A DNA stretch of 64,000 nt from Methylosinus sp. C49 (GTDB lineage Bacteria > Pseudomonadota > Alphaproteobacteria > Rhizobiales > Beijerinckiaceae): positions 3,194,501 to 3,258,500 of the forward strand of contig NZ_AP022332.1 of assembly GCF_009936375.1 (NCBI RefSeq), in the 5' to 3' direction. Both the position numbers and the translations under genes were made by a program. The notes beneath the pieces are model-generated. The model saw only the letters and a program-made list of their open reading frames with translations. It did not search any database and had not been told where the DNA came from. Of this stretch, positions 36,602-48,230 are shown piece by piece. Each line of letters begins with the position of its first letter. The first letter of the stretch is position 1.

Positions 36602-38149
36602 ATGATTCGCAATCTCCTCTCCGTCGGCGGCTTCACGCTGCTCTCGCGCATCACCGGCTTTCTGCGCGATGTGATGCTGTCGGGCATTCTCGGCGCCGGG
36701 CTCGCGGCGGACGCTTTCTTCGTCGCCTTCAAGCTGCCCAATCATTTCCGCGCCATTTTCGGAGAAGGCGCCTTCAACGCCGCCTACGTCCCCTGCTATT
36801 CCAAGGCGCTCGAGCAGCAGGGAAAGGACTCGGCGAAAGAATTTTCGAGCGAGGTGTTCACGCTTCTGCTCGCCTCGCAGATCGTTCTGCTCCTTCTCGC
36901 CTACGCCTTCATGCCACAATTCGTGGCGCTGCTCGCGCCGGGCTTCGACGATCGGCCGGAGAAATTCGAGCTCACCGTTTCGCTGACCCGCATCACCTTT
37001 CCCTATCTGCTCTGCATGACGCTGGTGACTCTTCATCAGGGCACGCTCAACGCCAATGGAAGATTCGCGGCGCCGGCCTTCGCGCCCAATCTGCTCAATC
37101 TCTCCATGATGGCGGCGCTCGCCGTCGCATTCCTCTTTCCGAGCGCGGCCTATGCCGCCGCCTGGGGCGTGACCGTCTCCGGCGTCTTGCAGCTCGCTCT
37201 GCTGATGGCCAACGCGCGGATGATCGGCGTGATGGAAGGCCTCGCGCGGCCGCATTGGAAGCGCGTGCGCGAATTCTTCCTGATGCTGGGGCCGGCGATA
37301 ATCGGCTCGGCGAGCGGACAGATCGCCATTTTCGCCGATACGATCATCGCATCGATGCTGCCGGACGGCGGCGTCTCCTCGATCACTTACGCCGATCGCA
37401 TCTATCAGCTGCCCAATGGCGTCATCGGCCTCGCCGCCGGCACAGTGCTGCTGCCGGAGATGAGCCGCCGCATCGCCGCCGGCGACGAGGACGGCGCCCA
37501 TGCGGCGCAAAATCGCGTGATGGCGCTGACCATCGCGCTGGCCGCGCCCTTCTTCATCGCCTTTGTGACGATCCCCGAGCTCATCATGAGCGGCGTCTTC
37601 CAGCGCGGCGCCTTCACCCACGCGGACGCCGCCGCTGCCGCCGACGTGCTCGCGGCCTATGGCGGCGGGCTGATGGCGCTGGTGCTGATCGCCTCGGCGC
37701 GCGCCAGCTTCCAGGCGCATGGCGACACCAAGACTCCCATGTATGTCGCGCTCGGCGCCGTCGTCGTGAATGTGGGGCTGAAGATCGCGCTCTATGAGCC
37801 CATGGGCGCGCCGGGCCTCGCGACGGCGACGTCCGTCGGCCTCTGGATCAATCTCGCAGCGCTGATCGGCCTCGCGCTGCATCGCGGGGCGATGCGCTTC
37901 GACGAGACATTTTTGCGCGTTTCCATCGCGAGCCTCTGCGCCAGCCTGCCGCTGCTGGCGACGGCGCTCTATGGCTATGGGCCGGCGATGGCGCTGGCCC
38001 AACATGTCGGATCATTGCGCGATATCGCCGCGCTGCTGCTGCTGGGAGCGGCGGGAGCGCTCGTTTATTGGAGCGTTCTCGCCGTCTGCCTACGCGCCTT
38101 CGGCCTGCGCCTGTCGCAGCTGAGACGCTCCGCGCCTTCATCGCGCTGA
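36602..38149 (+). CDS. murJ: Lipid II flippase MurJ
   Basis: Multidrug/oligosaccharidyl-lipid/polysaccharide superfamily flippase that moves lipid II across the inner membrane. It is 515 residues with about 14 predicted membrane helices. The N-terminal FTLLSRITGFLRDVMLSGILG, FRAIFGEGAFNAAYVP (landmark near residues 50-65) and QRGAFTHADA are typical of MurJ. The start lies directly after repeat B2, so its promoter must be in or before the repeat. It converges with the DUF2267-like gene. Confidence 0.94.
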   Translation: MIRNLLSVGGFTLLSRITGFLRDVMLSGILGAGLAADAFFVAFKLPNHFRAIFGEGAFNAAYVPCYSKALEQQGKDSAKEFSSEVFTLLLASQIVLLLLAYAFMPQFVALLAPGFDDRPEKFELTVSLTRITFPYLLCMTLVTLHQGTLNANGRFAAPAFAPNLLNLSMMAALAVAFLFPSAAYAAAWGVTVSGVLQLALLMANARMIGVMEGLARPHWKRVREFFLMLGPAIIGSASGQIAIFADTIIASMLPDGGVSSITYADRIYQLPNGVIGLAAGTVLLPEMSRRIAAGDEDGAHAAQNRVMALTIALAAPFFIAFVTIPELIMSGVFQRGAFTHADAAAAADVLAAYGGGLMALVLIASARASFQAHGDTKTPMYVALGAVVVNVGLKIALYEPMGAPGLATATSVGLWINLAALIGLALHRGAMRFDETFLRVSIASLCASLPLLATALYGYGPAMALAQHVGSLRDIAALLLLGAAGALVYWSVLAVCLRAFGLRLSQLRRSAPSSR

Positions 38150-38162
38150 GCGTCGCGCAAAC

Positions 38163-38573
38163 TCACAAAAACTGCGACAGCCCCGGCACCGAATCGGTGA
38201 TTTCCTTGAGCTTCTCCTTGCCCACCAGCCCTTCGGCATGGGCGAAGAACTCCTTGGCGAGCGCCTGGCTCTGATCCATGGAGAGGCCGACGCTGGAGAG
38301 CCGTCCGGCGAGCGCCATCAGATCGCCCTTGGAGCCGCCGACGAGGCCGCCCAGCCCGCCCAGCAAGCCGCCGAGCAGCCCGCCATCTGCCGCCGGAGCC
38401 GCCTCGGCCGCCGCGATCGCCTCCTCGGCGCCGGGCAGCTTGGCGATGAGATCTGCCGCCGGACCGTCCGGGAATTCCTTGCGGAAAAAGCCGAGCACAT
38501 GGCCGGCGGCGAGACGCGCCGTCTCGGGCTCGACGCCGAGCGCTGCGGAAATGCGGGCGATCAATTCATCCAT
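38163..38573 (-). CDS. DUF2267-like small protein
   Basis: A 136-residue protein resembling DUF2267-type proteins. The N-terminal helical segment (MDELIARISAALGVEPETA) and C-terminal helical segment (QALAKEFFAHAEGLVGKEKL to IPGL-like SVPGLSQFL) flank a glycine-leucine-rich repeat region (GGLLGGLLGGLGGLVGG). There is no signal peptide. Function is unknown. It faces murJ with a 13-base gap and lies downstream of lysC on the same strand. Confidence 0.6.
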   Translation of the reverse strand: MDELIARISAALGVEPETARLAAGHVLGFFRKEFPDGPAADLIAKLPGAEEAIAAAEAAPAADGGLLGGLLGGLGGLVGGSKGDLMALAGRLSSVGLSMDQSQALAKEFFAHAEGLVGKEKLKEITDSVPGLSQFL

Positions 38574-38645
38574 GCTCGGCTCCTACTTCAAAAAAAGCTC
38601 GGTCTCGACAATTACCCGGCGATTGCGACGAATTCGCAGCCGGCC

Positions 38646-39878
<1,233 letters not shown>

Positions 39879-40001
39879 GACCGACCTAGATTGGAAACAC
39901 GGGCCCGGCTCGGGCGAGCCGGATGGCCGCTCGCATCCGACCAAAAGCGGGCGTATATGTGACGCCCCCGCCGCCGGTGTCAACGCCGCGGCGGGGTTCC
40001 G

Positions 40002-40034
40002 CGTGCTTCGAGACGCCCGCTACGCGGGCTCCTC
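40002..40034. repeat. Truncated palindromic repeat, copy B3
   Basis: CGTGCTTCGAGACGCCCGC followed by TACGCGGGCTCCTC matches the right half of copy B2 without its AGCATGAGG end. It lies between lysC and ubiG, so the divergent promoters share a small space with it. Confidence 0.65.
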
Positions 40035-40066
40035 GGCCCGCCGAGGCCGAACAAAAGAGGACAAGC

Positions 40067-40840
40067 GTGCCGCAGCATCATGACCGCCCCCATTCCGCCA
40101 GCGTCGACCCGAAAGACGTCGACCGTTTCGACCGGCTCGGCGAGCTGTGGTGGGACGCCACGGGCAAGATGGGCATTTTGCACGACATCAACCCGGTTCG
40201 CGTCGACTACATCCGCGACCACGCATGCCGCCATTTCCGCACGGACGGCGCGCCGCGCGACCGTCATGACGCGCAGCCGCTCGAAGGACTGCGGCTCGTC
40301 GATATCGGCTGCGGCGGCGGCATATTGAGCGAATCCCTGGCCGAGCTCGGCGCAAAGGTCACGGCCGTCGATCCCGCGCCCAATAATATAGAGGTGGCGC
40401 GCCGCCATGCGGAGCGCTCCGGCCTCGATATCGCCTATCGCAACAGCACCGCCGAGGCGCTGGCCGCGGAAAGCGCGCGCTTCGATATCGTCGTCGCCAT
40501 GGAGGTGCTGGAGCATGTCGAAGGACAGAGCGATTTCGTCGCGACGCTCGCCTCGCTGGTCGAGCCCGGCGGAATGCTGTTTCTCGCCACGATAGACCGC
40601 ACGCTCAAGAGCTATGCGCTGGCGATTCTGGGCGCCGAATATGTGCTGGGCTGGGTGCCGCGCGGCACGCATGACCATGATAAATTCGTCCGGCCCGACG
40701 AATTGTCCGCCTGGCTGCGCCACGCCGGGCTGCGCGAGATCGACCGCTCCGGCATGAGCTTCCAGCCGCTGACGCGCAGCTGGCGCAAGAGCCACGACAC
40801 CGATGTGAATTACATGATGGCGGCGAAAAAGGCCGGCTGA
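40067..40840 (+). CDS. ubiG: Ubiquinone biosynthesis O-methyltransferase
   Basis: SAM-dependent O-methyltransferase for two steps of ubiquinone synthesis, 257 residues. The SAM motif LRLVDIGCGGGILSESLA is followed by VTAVDP. VPRGTHDHDKFVRPDEL and the C-terminal DVNYMMAAKK are UbiG-specific. I chose GTG 40067, which has AAGAGG at the right distance; the frame is open back to 39923 but that part overlaps repeat B3. UbiG divergent from lysC is a common alphaproteobacterial arrangement. Confidence 0.95.
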   Translation: MPQHHDRPHSASVDPKDVDRFDRLGELWWDATGKMGILHDINPVRVDYIRDHACRHFRTDGAPRDRHDAQPLEGLRLVDIGCGGGILSESLAELGAKVTAVDPAPNNIEVARRHAERSGLDIAYRNSTAEALAAESARFDIVVAMEVLEHVEGQSDFVATLASLVEPGGMLFLATIDRTLKSYALAILGAEYVLGWVPRGTHDHDKFVRPDELSAWLRHAGLREIDRSGMSFQPLTRSWRKSHDTDVNYMMAAKKAG

Positions 40841-40920
40841 CGCGCAGGAGCCTCCGAGGCAAGCCTGACGACAGCTCGGCGCGGCACACTATGTCCCGTT
40901 TGTTTCGGGAGCATAGCCGC

Positions 40921-42417
40921 ATGAGTCTGCATATTTCTCCGCCGTCGCCGCCGGACCTCGTGGACACGCTCGCTGTCTGGCGCGCGCGCTTTCCTCGTTT
41001 CGCTGAAATGATCGACGCCGGCCAATCGCCGGTCAAAGCATTGCGCTATCTCGGCCTCGGCCTCTGGCAGGAGGGCGATGTGACCGGCGCGGTCGCCGCT
41101 CTGACGACGGCCGCCTCGCTCACGCCCGAGGACGCCCATCTCCTCGCCGATCTCGGCGCGGTGCTCTGGCTCGACGGCCGCAAGGCCGACGCGCTGCAAT
41201 GCTTCATCGCCTCGCTGGAGCGCGATCCGAGCCGGGTGCAGGTCTGGCTCACCGTCGCCAGCCTCTGCAACGAGATCGGCCAGACCGCCACCGCCGAGCA
41301 TTCCTATCTCGCGGCGCTCGATCTCGACCCCGCCTGCGCCGAGGCGGCCACGGGGCTCGGCCTCATCTGCCTCGAGAGCCGCCGCTATGACGAGGCCGTC
41401 ACGCTGCTGCGCGGCGCGCTGGAGCGCGGCGTCGCCACGCCCGGCCTCTACGCCTGCTATGGCCAGACGCTCTATCTGATCGGCGAGTTCGCGGCCGCGC
41501 GCGCCGCTCTGGAGCCGGCCGCCGCCGCTCTGCCGGAGGAAGCGGCGATCGTCCGCAAATATGCGCTCGCTGCTTGCATGGAAACGGCTTTGGAAGCCTC
41601 GCCCGAGCACGCCTTCGCCGCCTATCGGCGCGCCGCCGGGCTTCATGCAGAGGAGGATGCGCGCATCGGCCGCACCGTCTTCCGCGCTCTCTGCGGCTTC
41701 GGCCACAAGGAGGCGGCGATTCGCTTCGGCGAGGCGCTGCTGCGCGAATCGCCGGACGATCAGATCATCCCCTTCCATCTCGACGCGCTGCGCGGGACGC
41801 CGGGCGCGCGCGCCACGCCCGCCTATATCGTCGCCTGCTTCGATCTCTATGCGCCGGATTTCGACCGTCATCTCACGGAGACGCTCGGCTATCGGCTGCC
41901 GGAGACGTTGCAGCCGCTGCTGGCGGAAACCGCACGCAGCTTTCCGCGCATTCTCGATCTCGGATGCGGCACCGGCCTCGCGGCGCCCATGCTCGCCGGC
42001 TTCGGCGCGCAGATCGTCGGCGTCGACCTCTCCCCGCGCATGCTGGAAAAAGCGCGCGAGCGCGGGCTCTATGCGCAGCTCGTGGAACAGGACGCGCAAG
42101 CGTTCCTGGCCGACTGCGACGAGCGCTTCGATCTCGTCGTCGCGCTGGATATGCTGATCTATCTCGGCGATCTCTCGGCGCTGTTCGCCGGTGTGGCGGC
42201 GCGCCTCGCGCCGGGCGGCGTCTTCGCATTCAGCTTCGAGACCGGCGCCGGCGCGGATTACACGCTCGATCCCGCCGGCCGCTTCGCGCATGATCCGGCC
42301 TATATAGAGGCGCTCTCGCAGAAGGACTTCGTCCCGCTCGTCTCGCGGGCGACGACGATCCGCATAGAGGCCAACCAGCCGGTCGACGGCCGGCTGGTCC
42401 TGCTGCGGAAACGTTGA
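40921..42417 (+). CDS. TPR-repeat protein fused to a SAM methyltransferase
   Basis: A 498-residue two-part protein. Residues about 40-230 form tetratricopeptide repeats (for example ALTTAASLTPEDAHLLADLG and AALDLDPACAEAATGLGLIC). The last 190 residues are a class I methyltransferase with ILDLGCGTGLAAPMLAGFGA and IVGVDLSPRMLEKARERG. The TPR part probably recruits a protein or glycan substrate, which is unknown. ATG 40921 has GGAG nine bases upstream and is preferred over an ATG ten codons earlier. Similar fusions exist widely in Rhizobiales. Confidence 0.85.
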   Translation: MSLHISPPSPPDLVDTLAVWRARFPRFAEMIDAGQSPVKALRYLGLGLWQEGDVTGAVAALTTAASLTPEDAHLLADLGAVLWLDGRKADALQCFIASLERDPSRVQVWLTVASLCNEIGQTATAEHSYLAALDLDPACAEAATGLGLICLESRRYDEAVTLLRGALERGVATPGLYACYGQTLYLIGEFAAARAALEPAAAALPEEAAIVRKYALAACMETALEASPEHAFAAYRRAAGLHAEEDARIGRTVFRALCGFGHKEAAIRFGEALLRESPDDQIIPFHLDALRGTPGARATPAYIVACFDLYAPDFDRHLTETLGYRLPETLQPLLAETARSFPRILDLGCGTGLAAPMLAGFGAQIVGVDLSPRMLEKARERGLYAQLVEQDAQAFLADCDERFDLVVALDMLIYLGDLSALFAGVAARLAPGGVFAFSFETGAGADYTLDPAGRFAHDPAYIEALSQKDFVPLVSRATTIRIEANQPVDGRLVLLRKR

Positions 42418-42419
42418 GA

Positions 42420-42839
42420 CTATAGCTCGTCCTGCGCCGCCTTCGCCTGCTTCAGCAGCGCGTCGGCGGCGATGATCTTGTCCTTCTCGGGATCATGGGC
42501 GATCGCGTCGAAATCCTTGGCGAGCGCGGCGCTGAATGCCAGCGCCGCGATCTTCTCGCGAGGGTCGCTCGACCATTTGACGGCGATCTGCGCGTCTCTG
42601 CCGCCGATCGCCGCGGCGAGTTCCGGCGACAGCGCCGCAGCGGCGTCGCGCTCCGAGAAACGAATGTCGAAGCCGGCGTCCTCGCCGTCATATGTGCAGG
42701 GCAGATAGCCCTCCACCGCAAAGGGCGCGTAGTCGTGATCCAGCGCGACGCCGATCTTGGTCGCGTCGATCGCCTTTTGATGGGCGGCGCGGTCCGGCAA
42801 TTTGCCGCGCTCGATATAGAGAATGTGCCGTCTGGCCAT
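42420..42839 (-). CDS. Unknown small cytoplasmic protein
   Basis: A 139-residue acidic protein with no recognised motif. It begins MARRHILYIERGKLPDR and is predicted as alternating strands and helices with an alanine-rich C terminus. An upstream in-frame GTG would add six residues. It ends two bases from the convergent TPR-methyltransferase gene. I assign no function. Confidence 0.6.
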   Translation of the reverse strand: MARRHILYIERGKLPDRAAHQKAIDATKIGVALDHDYAPFAVEGYLPCTYDGEDAGFDIRFSERDAAAALSPELAAAIGGRDAQIAVKWSSDPREKIAALAFSAALAKDFDAIAHDPEKDKIIAADALLKQAKAAQDEL

Positions 42840-42964
42840 GGAAACGTCCCATTTCACGCGCGTCTTGCGCGCGCCCGCGCCAAGCAGGAAACATTCCAGC
42901 GATAGGCTTTCATCTGCGACGCCGCCACTGGTTCGCCACAGGCGCGGACGATAGAATTCACACT

Positions 42965-43816
42965 ATGATTCGTCCTTCTGTCCTCCCCCTCCTTCTCGCC
43001 GCCGGACTCGGCCTCACTGTCGCGGCGCCGGCGCTCGCCAAAGAAAAGCCGACGGCCGAGGATGCGGCCGCCGAAACCAAGGCAGATAAGAAGAACCCCG
43101 CCAAGGCGGAAGCGAAAAAGCCAGAGGCGAAAAAGGCCGAGCCCGCCAAACCGGGCGAAGCGAAAAAGCCGGACGCAGCCAAAAAGCCCGCGGACGCGAA
43201 AAAAACCGCCGAGGCGAAAAAGGCCGCGGCCGCGGACCAGTCCGAGGCGCCGGACGCCAAGCCCGCCAAGGACAAGAACGGCAAGCCCGCCAAAGGCGGC
43301 AAGGATTCGGGCGGCAAGGACGCCAAGGCGGCGGGCAAGGAGAAGCCGACCGAAAAGGAAAAGCCCGGCGCCAAGACGCCGACCGCCATCGGTTCCTATG
43401 GCGATTGGAACGCCATGACCGCGCATGGGCAGGGCAAGGACAAGACCTGCTATGCGCTCGCCGAGCCCAAGGACCGCCAGCCGGGGAAATTGCAGCGCGA
43501 CAAGGCCTATGTCTTCATCTCGACGCGGCCGGCCGAAGGCGTTCGCAATGAGGTGGCGATCATCCTCGGCTTCGCGGCCAAGGACGGCGGCGGCGCCAGC
43601 GCCGACATCGACGGCGACAATTTCGAGCTCGTGACCAAAGGCTCCAACGCCTGGGTGAAGAATCCGGCGAAGGAGAAAGAATTCGTCGATGCGCTGAAGA
43701 GCGGCACCAAGCTCGTCGTCAAAGCGCCCTCCGCCAAGGGCAATGTCACGACCGACACTTACTCGCTTAAGGGCCTCTCCGACGCGCTCGGCCGCGTGCA
43801 GAAGGAATGCCCGTAG
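42965..43816 (+). CDS. IalB-like invasion-associated locus B family protein with Lys/Ala/Pro linker
   Basis: A 283-residue exported protein. The signal peptide ends at APALA (about residue 21). Residues about 25-140 are a low-complexity stretch of lysine, alanine, proline and glutamate with AKKPEAKK-like repeats. The C-terminal domain (about 140-283) resembles IalB: GSYGDWNAMTAHGQGKDKTCYALAEPK and a second cysteine four residues from the end. The family is periplasmic in alphaproteobacteria; its role is poorly defined. The charged linker may contact the cell wall or outer membrane. Confidence 0.8.
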   Translation: MIRPSVLPLLLAAGLGLTVAAPALAKEKPTAEDAAAETKADKKNPAKAEAKKPEAKKAEPAKPGEAKKPDAAKKPADAKKTAEAKKAAAADQSEAPDAKPAKDKNGKPAKGGKDSGGKDAKAAGKEKPTEKEKPGAKTPTAIGSYGDWNAMTAHGQGKDKTCYALAEPKDRQPGKLQRDKAYVFISTRPAEGVRNEVAIILGFAAKDGGGASADIDGDNFELVTKGSNAWVKNPAKEKEFVDALKSGTKLVVKAPSAKGNVTTDTYSLKGLSDALGRVQKECP

Positions 43817-43954
43817 GCGAGCGCGGCGGCCCCCGGCGCCACGATCGGCGCGGCACTATCGATCCCTTGAGACGAACGCCATTGATAATGGGTTGTCGCG
43901 GCTTCAGGCTCGACACGAAGCCAAAATTCATCTTAGTTCGACAAGGTCGTCATT

Positions 43955-44590
43955 ATGGCCGCCAAGCGATTTGCGAGCGTTCAGGATCTTCGGAAGGACA
44001 ACGAATTCTTTATTGCGGACAAGCTTCCTTGTTGCTTGAGCGCAGTCGGATACGTCGACAACAACTGGTCGGACAAAGAAATTGTAACTGCAGAGATACT
44101 GGACATCATGGCGCCACGAGTAGCGGCGACACACCCCAACGGACGTCACGTGCTTTTTGCGCATAGTGGGTGGTTGGAAGACAACCGCATTACCCGATAC
44201 AAAAAACTTTGGAGACGTCTGGCGGATGCAGGCGTCGCCCTACCGAATGGCGTTCGCTCTGAAGAGGTTATGCGTAGCCGAGCGCATGAAATCTTGTTCA
44301 GCGGATTTATCGAGGTCGATAACCGAACCTCGAATGCGATACCTCGACTGCTATTAGATCATAGCAGCTTCTTTTTCATGCACTGCGATCTCGATGAAAT
44401 TAGAAATATCTTCAATCTGTTTTCGACGTCCGACACCGTCGACCCGCGCTCGGGGTTGCTGAGCCAGAATGGTTGGCTCGTCGAGATATTGTGTCGTGGA
44501 CAGGCTGGCGTCCATCAACCCTACGCCTGGGTCGATGAGCGATATTCTGGCCTTGTCTACATCTTCAACCCAGAATATCTCGCTTATTGA
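43955..44590 (+). CDS. AT-richer orphan gene, unknown function
   Basis: A 211-residue protein of unknown family. It has no signal peptide or membrane helix; notable stretches are ILFSGFIEVDNRTSNAIPRLL and FFFMHCDLDEIRNIFNLFS. Codons end in A or T far more often than in the surrounding genes, so it is probably acquired. It stands alone between the IalB-like gene and an O-methyltransferase with no recognisable partner, and its ribosome binding site is weak. Confidence 0.65.
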   Translation: MAAKRFASVQDLRKDNEFFIADKLPCCLSAVGYVDNNWSDKEIVTAEILDIMAPRVAATHPNGRHVLFAHSGWLEDNRITRYKKLWRRLADAGVALPNGVRSEEVMRSRAHEILFSGFIEVDNRTSNAIPRLLLDHSSFFFMHCDLDEIRNIFNLFSTSDTVDPRSGLLSQNGWLVEILCRGQAGVHQPYAWVDERYSGLVYIFNPEYLAY

Positions 44591-44651
44591 CGAGGCGGCG
44601 TCGCAAGGGCCGTCTTGCGGCTCGAGATTGCTTCGCGACGCTTCGCAAAGC

Positions 44652-45659
<1,008 letters not shown>

Positions 45660-45695
45660 TTTTGTCCTCACAAACAGCAATCTTCGCGCGCGTCT

Positions 45696-45748
45696 CCTTC
45701 TCCCGCTTGCGGGAGAAGGTGGCCCGGCGTAGCCGGGTCGGATGAGGG
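45696..45748. repeat. Repeat family A, copy A1
   Basis: CCTTCTCCCGCTTGCGGGAGAAGG forms a hairpin, followed by TGGCCCGGCGTAGCCGGG (second hairpin) and TCGGATGAGGG. An inverted copy follows about 55 bases later and a direct copy precedes ligA. Confidence 0.8.
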
Positions 45749-45803
45749 CGGCGGTGATCGGCGGCGCTTCAAAAACTTTTCGAGATCGCTGCGGCGGGCC
45801 GGG

Positions 45804-45859
45804 CCCTCATCCGACCATCGCTGACGCGAGGGCCACCTTCTCCCACAAGTGGGAGAAGG
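45804..45859. repeat. Repeat family A, copy A2 (inverted)
   Basis: Reverse-oriented copy of A1: CCCTCATCCGACC, then GCTGACGCGAGGGCCACC and CTTCTCCCACAAGTGGGAGAAGG. With A1 it makes a long inverted repeat between the O-methyltransferase and ligA that could end transcription from ligA. Confidence 0.8.
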
Positions 45860-45926
45860 GACCGCCCTACTTTCAAAATGACGGACTCCGTCTTATCATT
45901 TCGCGTCGGACCGGTCGACCGCGCCC

Positions 45927-48191
<2,265 letters not shown>

Positions 48192-48230
48192 TTACGATCA
48201 TTTGCGCGGTGACGCAAAGCGGTCGATATC

